From Taxillus chinensis (Eukaryota > Streptophyta > Magnoliopsida > Santalales > Loranthaceae): 64,000 nucleotides of DNA. The notes beneath the pieces are model-generated. The model did no database searches. It had not been told where the DNA came from and saw only the letters and a program-made list of their open reading frames with translations. The first letter of the stretch is position 1. The number at the start of each line of letters is the position of its first letter. The translations under genes were made by a program, and so were the position numbers. The DNA lies in NCBI GenBank assembly GCA_023512835.1, contig CM042092.1:43480258-43544257 (forward strand), given 5' to 3'. Positions 1 to 8,418 of this stretch are shown here, in pieces.

Positions 1-1362
1 GGGGAGCTATCCGAGGACCGGACGAGAGGGTCCTGAGCATGAGTTGTCATTTCAGGGGCGGTTGGTAGTGGCTTCTTCCCTCGGGGATGAGGTGATGAGG
101 GAGTTTCACCAATCTAGAGTTGTTGTGGATCCAGGGGGTACGAAGATGTACCATGTGCTTCGGGGACATTTTTGGTGGCCTGGGATGAAACGCGATGTAG
201 CTGCCTTTGTTTCGCGGTGCCTCACGTGTCGGCAGTGAAGGCCGAGCATCGGCGCCGGCAGGCATGTTATGACCATTGCCCATAGCGGAGTGGAAGTGGG
301 ACCACATAGCGATGGATTTTGTGGATCGGTCTTCCACCCACCATGGGGAGGAAAGATATGATTTGGGTGATTGTGGATCGACTCACAAAGTCGGCCCATT
401 TCTTGGCTGTTCGCGAGCGGGACTCTATTGGGACTTTGAGTCAGTGTACATGAATGAGATTGTGAGACCGCATGGGGTCCCATCTTCGGTTGTCTCTTAA
501 CCGGGATGCGAGGTTCACTTCCCGTTTTGGGCAGGTTTGCAGGAGGCTATGGGGACCAAGCTTCACTTGAGTACGGCCTTTCACCCTGAGACCGACGGCC
601 AGGCGAGAGGACGAATCGACGTTGGATGACATGTTACGGGCTTGTGTGTTAGATTTTGGGGGTTCGTGGGCAACTCACCTTCCTTTGGTGGAGTTTGCCT
701 ACAATAACAGTTATCAGGCATCCATTGGGATGGCTCCTTTTGAGGCGTTGTATGGACGGCCGTGTCGATCACCTTTGTGTTGGACCGAGGTGGGGGAGAC
801 AGCTCTCTTGGGACCGCAGTTGGTTCAAGAGGCTACCGAGAAGGTTAAGTTGATTCGTCAGCGTTTGTTATCAGCTCAGAGTCGGCAAAAATCTTATGCG
901 GATCAGCGGCGGCGACCTTTGGAGTTTTCTGTTGGTGATCATGTGTTTCTTCGTGTTTCCCCACGTCGTGGACATTGACGGTTTGGGCGAGGTTCCAAGC
1001 TATCTCCGCGGTTTATTGGTCCTTTTGAGATTCCCGGATCGTGTAGGGCTGTAGCCTACCGGTTAGCGTTACCACCGCGGCTGAGTCGAGTGCACAACGT
1101 GTTTCACGTGTCCCAGTTGAGGAAGTATCACCCTGACCCCACTCATGTGATTGATTGGGGGACCTTGGACATTGAGGATGACATGTCCGTTGTTGAGGCC
1201 CCTATCCGTATCCTAGATTGGCGAGAGAAGCTTTTGCGTGGTCGTGCTTTTCCTTTGGTTCGCGTGCTGTGGCAGCACCGTGGCATTGAGGAGGAGACAT
1301 GGGAACGTGAGTCCGTGATGCGTGAGCAAGACACGGACTTGTTCGAGGACGAACAATCTTAA
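1..1362 (+). pseudogene. Ty3-A pol 3' part: integrase plus chromodomain, broken
   Basis: The integrase of Ty3/gypsy elements inserts the cDNA copy, and the C-terminal chromodomain is thought to steer insertion to marked chromatin. Visible in order: the HHCC zinc-binding region (about 60-235, ending CLTCRQ), the start of the catalytic core (EWKWDHIAMDFV, near 287-320), the later core with FAYNNSYQ (near 690-720), the LxxSPRRGH linker, and a C-terminal chromodomain (about 1180-1340, with ETWERE). The reading frame breaks at least at position 235 (one base missing after CRQ), near 495-500 where the second catalytic aspartate is expected, near 600-625, at 976 (in-frame stop) and near 1035. The gene is non-functional. 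The 235 lesion is also present in Ty3-F. Confidence 0.9.
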
Positions 1363-1675
1363 GCGTGGGAGGTGGTCATTGCCAAGGGATAGTGATGTGT
1401 TTTCTTGTATTAGTTGTGTACGATTTGGAGTATTTGTATTGTCTTTTAAAGACATGTGTTCTTATTTGTGATGTGTTTCGAGATGTGTATTCGTGACATG
1501 CGGACATGTGTTATATGCATTATTGTGATTATGGATAATGGTGGTACTTTGTTATGTGCTGTTGTGCTGTGTGCGGTGTATGACCCATTTGGGTGTGGTG
1601 GCTTGCCGGGTGGCAAATGGGTAGCTTGTGTTTGTTTACCTCGTATGTCATTTCTTTTCGAGGACGAAAAGTCTT
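1363..1675 (+). other. Ty3-A 3' non-coding spacer
   Basis: About 310 bp of TG-rich sequence between the pol stop and the polypurine tract, with no convincing ORF. It is bounded at both ends by near-identical modules, GAGGACGAA followed by TCTTAAG and a purine run, at about 1336-1371 and 1660-1688. The same arrangement recurs in B, C, F, H and K. Confidence 0.7.
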
Positions 1676-1688
1676 AAGGGGGAGAGGA
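1676..1688 (+). promoter_or_regulatory. Ty3-A polypurine tract
   Basis: AAGGGGGAGAGGA lies immediately before the TG that opens the 3' LTR. This is the usual primer for plus-strand DNA synthesis in LTR retrotransposons. Confidence 0.85.
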
Positions 1689-3468
1689 TGTAAGGACCCG
1701 TACCTTGAGTTAGTCACAGTTTTGCCTTCTGAGTAGAGTTTTTCTAGATTTTGACCTAGTGAATGGACTCCAATGAATTCACGTCCAAAAGGAAAGATGC
1801 TTAGAATGATGTCCTCTATCTACCACGAAGTTTCGAGCCAAACGGACGTGTATGTGAGGTGCACGTGAATTGGGTCCATTTCACGTGCAAGTGTGGTTGT
1901 CTTCTACATGATGCAAGGAGGCTAGGGGTGAAGTTTGAGCGCATTTGGAGTGCATTTGGAGTTGCACGTGAATTGGGGAATTCACGTGCAAATTGGCGTG
2001 CAGGCATATTTTTGCATGGTTCCCTTGGTTTTGACATTCTAATGATCTTTCTCCAAAGGACCATGTTGGAATTCCCGAGTATTTTGGCCTATATGGGTGC
2101 GAAAAGGTGCTAACTTGTGTAATCAAAACTACATCGTTTTGATCCTGGGATTCACTTAATCAAAACTACGTCGTTTTGATGTTGTGTTGTCTATATAAGA
2201 AGAAGGAGCCCCTCTGTTTTAGGTTTAGGGTTTGTTGCTCCACCACCGGGTCGCAGAGAGAGAGAGAGAGAGAGAGAGAGGGAAGGAAAGCTCCTGGTTG
2301 CTGCCGGGCGCCTTGCGTGGGTGGTCGAGTCTCGTGGGAGGACGGCATTCGGCTTGGGATCGGACTGTTGCCGCGTTGTTGCGTCTTACCCGAGGTAGGG
2401 GTTCCGTTCTTCCTAAGTCCTCCTCTCGTCCTAGGGTTCTAGGGCAAACTATGGATTATAACCGTTTATATATACATATGTAATCCATATAGGTGTGATC
2501 TCCTATATGGATGTTGGCCTTCAATGGCGTTTTTTATGTATTCTGGTGTTGGATGGTGTGCATATTAAGTGTTCGATAAAATGCCTGTGTGGATATGTCC
2601 GTGTGAATATGCCCAGGTATGTGTTTGATTTTATGCCTGGTGGGTCATGCGAACTAAGTGTTTGGTATTATGCCTGTGAAAGTGTGTATGCTATGTGTTT
2701 GGTATTATGCCTGTGAAAGTGTGTATGCTATGTGTTTGGTTTAATGCCTGTGTGACCTTGTATGCTGTGCTTGTGGAACCCGGTGGCTGTGGAAGCCCGG
2801 GACTGGAAATGTTAGCCTGTGTGGCTAAGCCGGTATGGCCGTGGATATGTTAGCCTGTGTGACTAAGCCTATATGGCCGTGGATATGTTAGCTTTGTGTG
2901 GCTAAGCCTGAGAGGTGGATATGTTAGCCCGTGTGGCTAAGCCTGAGTGGCTGTGGATTTGTTAGCCTATTTGGCTAAGCCTGTATGGCTGTGGATAGGT
3001 GTGTGCCTTGTGAATGTGGAATACTACTTGTTTACATACATTTTATTGTCACTACACTGCACCTGTACACACTCATGTACACGCTAGGAGCATGGGATGG
3101 GTTGGGGAGACATGATCCCTATTGAGCTGTGGTTGCTCACCCCTCCCTCTATGTTGTGTTTTCTTTCAGGAACATACAGGCGTTAGGTGGAACCCCAAGG
3201 TGGAAGACCTTATTTATTTTACTGTCTACCATTTATGTTGTTTTTATGGGAACCGACGTAACCCAGGTGGGGATGGATTGAAAAGAGGACTTTGTTGTAA
3301 TAAAGACCTGGTTTGGTTTGTGGATTGCTTTGATGAACTTTATTTTCTTGAATGTGTTGTGGATGTTTAAAATGTAATTCTTGGTTTGTATTATAACCCC
3401 TTTGCACTCCGTGTGGGTAAAAGGGAGTCACGTGCCGGTTTCCTCGGGTTGGAAATCCGGGCGTGACA
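1689..3468 (+). repeat. Ty3-A 3' LTR (1780 bp)
   Basis: The LTR begins TGTAAGGACCCG and ends GGGCGTGACA. In order it holds two U3 hairpins with CACGTG arms (1860-1889 and 1962-1991), two copies of a palindrome ATCAAAAC-N6-GTTTTGAT (2122-2143, 2159-2180), a TATA box (TATATAA, 2192-2198), a (GA)13 tract (about 2255-2281), an intron-like donor CGAG|GTAGGG (GT at 2395), tandem repeats (2657-2745 and about 2811-3000), an acceptor TTCTTTCAG (AG at 3168-3169) and AATAAA (3299-3304). Those elements imply that transcription starts near 2225 and ends after about 3320. Confidence 0.92.
2811..3000 (+). repeat. Tandem array in Ty3-A LTR
   Basis: About five degenerate units of roughly 35-40 bp, each containing a short inverted repeat such as TTAGCC-TGTGT-GGCTAA followed by GTGGATATG. 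The array lies about 170 bp before the acceptor-like CAG at 3169. Arrays in other LTRs of the family occupy the same place with different sequence. Confidence 0.8.
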
Positions 3469-4048
3469 AGACAATCTCTTGGGACCACGGTTGGTTCAAG
3501 AGGCTACCGAGAAGGTTAAGTTGATTCGTCAGCGGTTGTTATCAGCTCAGAGTCGGTAGAAATCTTATGCGGATCAGCGGCGGCGACCTTTGGAGTTTTC
3601 TATTGGTGATCATATGTTTCTTCGTGTTTCTCCACGTCGTGGACATCGACGGTTTGGGCGAGATTCCAAGCTATCTCCGCGGTTTATTGGTCCTTTTGAG
3701 ATTCTGGATCGTGTGGGGCCTGTGGCCTACTGGTTAGCGTTACCACCGCGACTGAGTCGAGTGCACAACGTGTTTCACGTGTCCCAGTTGAGGAAGTATC
3801 ATCCTGACCCCACTCATGTGATCGATTGGGGGACATTGGATGTTGAGGATGACATGTCCATTATTGAGGCCCCTATCCGTATACTCAACCGGCGGGAGAA
3901 ACTTTTGCGTGGTCGTGCTATTCCTTTGGTTCGCGTGCTATGGCAGCACCGTGGCATTGAGGAGGAGACTTGGGAGCGTGAGTCCTTGATGCGGGAGCAG
4001 ATCCCGAGTTGTTCGAGGATGAACAATCTTAAGAGTGGGAGGTGGTCA
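3469..4048 (+). pseudogene. Ty3-B integrase C-terminal part and chromodomain
   Basis: The fragment begins at an LGP-LVQEATEKVKLIR-like stretch, passes a stop at about 3557 (an AAA-like codon changed in the SRQKSYAD region), and then reads openly from 3590 to 4063 through the SPRRGH linker, the YWLALPPRLS segment, [13 protein letters not shown] and the chromodomain (FPLVRVLWQHRG-like, ETWERES). Over the shared part it is very similar to A and F. The frame shifts near the end (REQIPSCSRMNN in place of the acidic terminus seen in A). It is truncated by the A insertion and non-functional alone. Confidence 0.85.
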
Positions 4049-4355
4049 TTGGCCAAGGGATAGTGATGTGTTTTCTTGTATTAGTTGTGTATGATTTGGT
4101 GTATTTGTATTGTCTTTTAGACATGTGTTCATATTTGTGATGTGTTTTGAGATGTGTATTTGTGACATGTGGATATGTGTTATATGCATTATTGTGATAC
4201 ATGTGGTTATGGATTATGGTGGTACCTTGTTATGTGCTGTTAGGTGCTGTGCGCGGTGTATGACCCATTTGGGTGTTATGGCTCGCCGTGTGGCAAATGG
4301 GTAGCTTGTGTTGGTTTTCCTTGCATATTGTTTATTTTCGAGGATGAAAAGTCTT
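4049..4355 (+). other. Ty3-B 3' non-coding spacer
   Basis: About 300 bp between the pol end and the polypurine tract, TG-rich, with no supported ORF. It is flanked by the duplicated GAGGATGAA...CTTAAG module at about 4014-4046 and 4339-4368. Confidence 0.65.
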
Positions 4356-4368
4356 AAGGGAGAGAGGA
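4356..4368 (+). promoter_or_regulatory. Ty3-B polypurine tract
   Basis: AAGGGAGAGAGGA lies directly before the TGTAATGACCC start of the LTR. Confidence 0.8.
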
Positions 4369-6212
4369 TGTAATGACCCGTGTGTAACTCGTGTGTAAGA
4401 AGTTAACCACAAACACCTTGGATGTTGGTGCACAAGTTTGAGGTAAGAGATGAGCCCAAGAGGGGACTTTTGGGAGGTGCATGTGACAAGTGATAACGTG
4501 CATTTATGCTCTAGGAAAATGCTACGCATATACAAGGCGGTTTTAAGCTGTTTTGGCTGATCTTGGAGCTCACTTTTGATATGGTAGATGGCCTCAAACA
4601 ATTGGAGTGCAAGAACAAAAGTTGCTTAGAATGAGGTCCTCTACCTACCACAGAAATTTCAGAGCATTTGGAGCTGAATGTGAATTCACCCATTTCACGT
4701 GCAAGCATATTTTTGCTTCTCAGGCCTCTACAAGATGCAAGGAGGCTTGGGGTGAAGTTTGAGTGCATTTGGGCTGCACGCCAATGGGGGAATTGGTGTT
4801 CAAATTGGCGTGCAGGCATATTTTTGCATGGTTACCTTAGTTTTGTTATTATAATCATCTTTTCCCAAAGGACCATGTTGGAATTATGGATATTTTGTCG
4901 AGTATGGATGCGGAAAGGTTGTAACTTGTGTAATCAAAACTACGTCGTTTTGATGTTTGGGGTTCACTTAATCAAAACTACGTTGTTTTGATGTTGTGTT
5001 GTCTATATAAGGATGAAGAGCCCTCTGTTTTAGGTTTAGAGTTTGTTGCTCCACCACCGTCGGAGAGAGAGAGAGAGAGAGAGGGAAGGAGAGCCGCTGG
5101 CTTGCCGCCGGAGCATCTTGTGTGGGGAGGACGGCGTCTAGCGTGGGAGCAAGAGCAGGGAGGACGTTTCCAAGGTAGGGGTTCCGTCTCACCCGATCTG
5201 TTCCGGGGTTAGGCTCTGTGTAGGATTTATAGAGCTTCTACTATTATTGTTATACTATCTATATGTAAATTCATATAAGTGTGACCTCCTATATGAATGT
5301 TGGCCTCCAGTGGCAAGTATGGGTTGAGATTAGGCCTGTGTGGCACTGCGCACTAGGTGTTTGATATTATGCTTGTGAGGCCATGCATGTTATACGATTG
5401 ATGTTATGCCAGTGTGGTTATGCCTGAATGGTGTTTGATGTAATGTCTGTGAGGATATGCATGCTAGGTGTTTGATGTTATACTAGGGTGGACATGCATG
5501 TTAAGTGTTTGTTGTTATGCCTGAATAACTGAGATATATGTTAAATGTCTGTTGTTGTCTGTGGAGCCTAAGAAGCCTGAGAGGCTGAGGCAATGCTTGT
5601 GTACTGTGGAGCCTGAGAGGCTGAGTTGATGTCAATGAGACCGACCGTGGAGCATGAGAGGCCTGAGTTAATGTCGGTGAGACCGATCGTGGAAACTATG
5701 CCTGAGAGGCGGTTAAATCATTGGCCTGAAGAGGCGGTTAAATCACTTGTGGCTTGTGTGGTAGAGAATTGTAACTACTGGTGTGGTTTGTTATTGTCTG
5801 TTGAAATTATTGTAACACGACACTGCACTTGTACACATGGCATGTAGATGCTAGGAGCATGGGATGGGTTAGGGAGACATGATCCCTACTGAGCCGTGGA
5901 TGCTCACCCCTCCTACTATGGTGTGTTTTCTTGCAGGAACCTACAGGCGTTAGGTGGGAACGCCAAGGTGGAAGAGTTCTATTTTGTGGCTTTGTTTTAT
6001 GTTATTTGCGTTATGTAATTTTATTGAGGCATTGTAACCCCCAGGGGAGATATTGTAATGAAGTTTGAAACACTAAAGGCATGTGGTTTCAATTAGATAA
6101 TTGTGTGATTTTGGTTTCTGAAGTGTATGTTGTGTTCCACCCCTTTATCCAAACCCGGGTAAAGGGAGGGTCACGTTCCGGTCTCCTCGGGTTGGAAAAC
6201 CAGGGCGTGACA
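4369..6212 (+). repeat. Ty3-B 3' LTR (1844 bp)
   Basis: The LTR starts TGTAATGACCCG and ends GGGCGTGACA. It has a U3 hairpin with 12-bp arms CTGCACGCCAAT and ATTGGCGTGCAG (4774-4785 and 4804-4815), two ATCAAAAC palindromes (4933-4954, 4971-4992), TATATAA (5004-5010), a GA tract (about 5063-5083), a donor-like CAAG|GTAGGG (GT 5175-5176), tandem GCCTGAGAGGC units (about 5560-5755) and an acceptor-like TTCTTGCAG (AG 5935-5936). It belongs to the same family as the A LTR but a different subfamily (TGTAATGACC rather than TGTAAGGACC start). Confidence 0.92.
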
Positions 6213-7867
6213 CGTTGGGTGGAGTATATGCAACAGCTTCCGTTTGATCTTCGATATACACCCAGGAAGGGGAATATAGTAGGCGATGCCTTGAGCCGGA
6301 AGAGCCAGGCCAAGGTGGCTCTCTGTCTTGTCAAGGAATGGGAGATGATGGGGCAACTAGTCGCTCCGAGGTTACAACCAGGTGCAAGGAGCAGCCAGGG
6401 GGTATCTTGCGAGTGCGGTTATAGCGAGTGCTTGAGCTGCGACGTCGGGTTATTGAGGCTCGGTTGGGGGATGTTGAGTATGAGGTCATCCGAGATCGGA
6501 TTCGACCGCCGTACTTCCCACGGATTAGACAGAGGATTCCGACCATGTGTTGCGCTATTGAGGCCGATTGATTGTTCCATCCCCTCTCCAAGAGGCGCTT
6601 TTACGGGAATACCATCACTCTCGTTTGGCTGTTCATCCTGGAGGAACGAAGATGTATCATGCCGTACGGCAACGGTTCTCGTGGTCGGGCCTTAAGAAAG
6701 CCATTGCAGAGTTTGTTCGACGATGCTTGACATGCCGACAGGTCAAGGCCGAGCATTTGCGGTCTGCCGGTGAGTTGCGATCGTTACCTGGTGCCGGAGT
6801 GGAAGTGGGACCATGTGACTATGGACTTTGTCACAGGGCTTCCTCGTTCTAGAGGTTATGATACTATTTGGGTTGTTGTAGACCGTTTGACGAAGTCTGC
6901 CCACTTTATTCCGATTCGCGAGACCGATCCAGTCCGGACTTTGGGGCAGCATTATGTCGATGTGATAGTACGATTGCATGGTGTGCCGTTATCAATCGTT
7001 TCGATAGGGATGCTCGATTCACTTCACGGTTACGGCGGCGGCTACGGCGAGCATTGGGCACCCGAGTGAATTTGAGTACGGCTTACCACCCTCGGACAGA
7101 TGGCCGGTCCGAGCACACTATTCGATTCTCGAGGATATGCTCCATGCTTGTGTGTTGGATTTTTGTGGTAGTTGGGAGGCTCACCTTCCCTTGGTGGAGT
7201 TCTCCTACAACAACAGCTATCGGGCTACGATAGGGATGGCGCCTTATGAGGCATTGTATGGGCGACCGTGTCGCTCCCCTTTGTGTTGGGCCCAGGCAGA
7301 GAGGCGATTGTTTTGGGTCCCGATATGGTTCAGGAGACTACCGAGTTGGTTCAATTGATCCGACAAAGGATGTTGACAGCCTAGAGTCGACGTAGTCATA
7401 TATCGATGCACGGCGGCGACCGCTTTAGTTCGTCGTAGGGGATCGCGTCTTCTCCGAGTCTCACCACGGCGGGGGCACAAATGGTTTGGGCGAGGGTCCA
7501 AACTCTCACCTCGATTTGTGGGTCCTTTTCCTATTGTTGTTGTTGTGGGACCGGTGGCCTATCGATTGGAGCTACCACCCGAGCCGACTCGTGTTCATGA
7601 TGTTTTCCATGTCTCCCAATTGCGAAAATATTACCCGGATTATTCTCATGTGCTTGATTGGCGTGAGATAGCGTTAGCGAGATGATGGTTCTTATTGTAG
7701 AGGCACCAGTTCAAATTTTAGACCGGCGGGAGCAGGCCTTGCGAGGCAAGACGATTCCGTTGGTCCGAGTTTTGTGGCGCCACCGTAATATGGAGGAGCA
7801 GACATGGGAGCGGGAGAGTCGGATGCGTGTTCTTCACCCCGAGGCGTTCGAGGACGAACAACCCTAA
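6213..7867 (+). pseudogene. Ty3-C pol 3' part: RNase H end, integrase, chromodomain
   Basis: Reads in order: the end of RNase H and its linker (WVEYMQQLPFDLRYTPRKG, then GDALSRKSQ, 6216-6310); integrase zinc-binding region (REYHHSRLAVHPGGTKMYH to [11 protein letters not shown], about 6605-6760); core with the first catalytic aspartate ([12 protein letters not shown], 6797-6832) and HGVPLSIVS (near 6975-7000), where one base is lost and the second aspartate is broken; a third core block near 7060-7130; and chromodomain (ILDRREQALRG...ETWERES-like, about 7715-7850). At least six frame breaks are visible, with a stop after the linker near 7383. Unlike A and F it keeps an intact CRQVKAEH junction. 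Non-functional. Confidence 0.87.
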
Positions 7868-8102
7868 GGTGGGGAGGATGTCAAGATCCTTACCGTGCAT
7901 TAAGGTAGTTAATCTTGTTGTTTTGTTATTGTGCTTATGATTGTTAATTTGGTTGTGTGGTTTGATGCGCCGGATGGTTACTTTGTTCACGGGTGTTGTT
8001 TTGTCTATCATGTTAATTAGGGCTAAGTTGTGCATACTTTCGTTAGCCGGGGTAGTACTACCTTGTAGTGGATGACTTGTCTTTTCGGGGACGAAAAATC
8101 TT
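7868..8102 (+). other. Ty3-C 3' non-coding spacer with a decoy tract
   Basis: About 235 bp between pol and the true polypurine tract. A first copy of AAGGTGGGGAGGA followed by TGTCAAG stands at 7866-7881, and the true tract and LTR start at 8103-8117. The two copies, with their preceding GAGGACGAA or GGGGACGAA, are a direct duplication. Confidence 0.75.
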
Positions 8103-8115
8103 AAGGTGGGGAGGA
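8103..8115 (+). promoter_or_regulatory. Ty3-C polypurine tract
   Basis: AAGGTGGGGAGGA lies immediately before TGTAAAGGCCCG, the start of the 3' LTR. Confidence 0.82.
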
Positions 8116-8386
8116 TGTAAAGGCCCGCACCTGTGTGAGGCTGGAAGTTAGGCTTGAATTAGAGTTGAGCGAGTTATTATTATTTTAATATTCGGATTTG
8201 TTGATATGCGTTATTATTATTATAATTATTTTAATATTTTGGGTTTAAAATTATTATGATGTTAATATTATTAAATATTATTATTTAAATATTTAAGTTG
8301 TTACATTGGAACTATTATTGTTACTACAAATATTTTAATGTTGAGATGGTAAATATTAATTATAACGTTATTAATTGTTATAATGG

Positions 8387-8418
<32 letters not shown>

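Larger units (their letters stand above)
1..3468 (+). mobile_element. Ty3-A: Tekay-type Ty3/gypsy retrotransposon, right half
   Basis: This is the 3' part of an LTR retrotransposon cut by the window edge: end of pol (integrase and chromodomain), a 3' non-coding spacer, a polypurine tract and a complete 3' LTR. Directly after the LTR end (GGGCGTGACA) the sequence resumes inside an integrase gene of a related element, so A is inserted into Ty3-B. The predicted 5-bp target duplication is AGACA (3469-3473). Its partner and the 5' half of A should lie left of the window. Sequence and LTR type match Ty3-F closely, so A and F belong to one subfamily. Confidence 0.9.
3469..6212 (+). mobile_element. 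Ty3-B: Tekay-type retrotransposon, right part
   Basis: This starts abruptly inside integrase coding sequence at the right edge of the Ty3-A insertion, equivalent to about position 798 of A. It runs through the pol end, spacer, polypurine tract and 3' LTR. After its LTR (ending GGGCGTGACA) the sequence resumes inside the RNase H gene of Ty3-C, so B is inserted in C. The predicted target duplication is CGTTG (6213-6217). The left part should be outside the window, beyond the 5' end of A. Confidence 0.88.
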
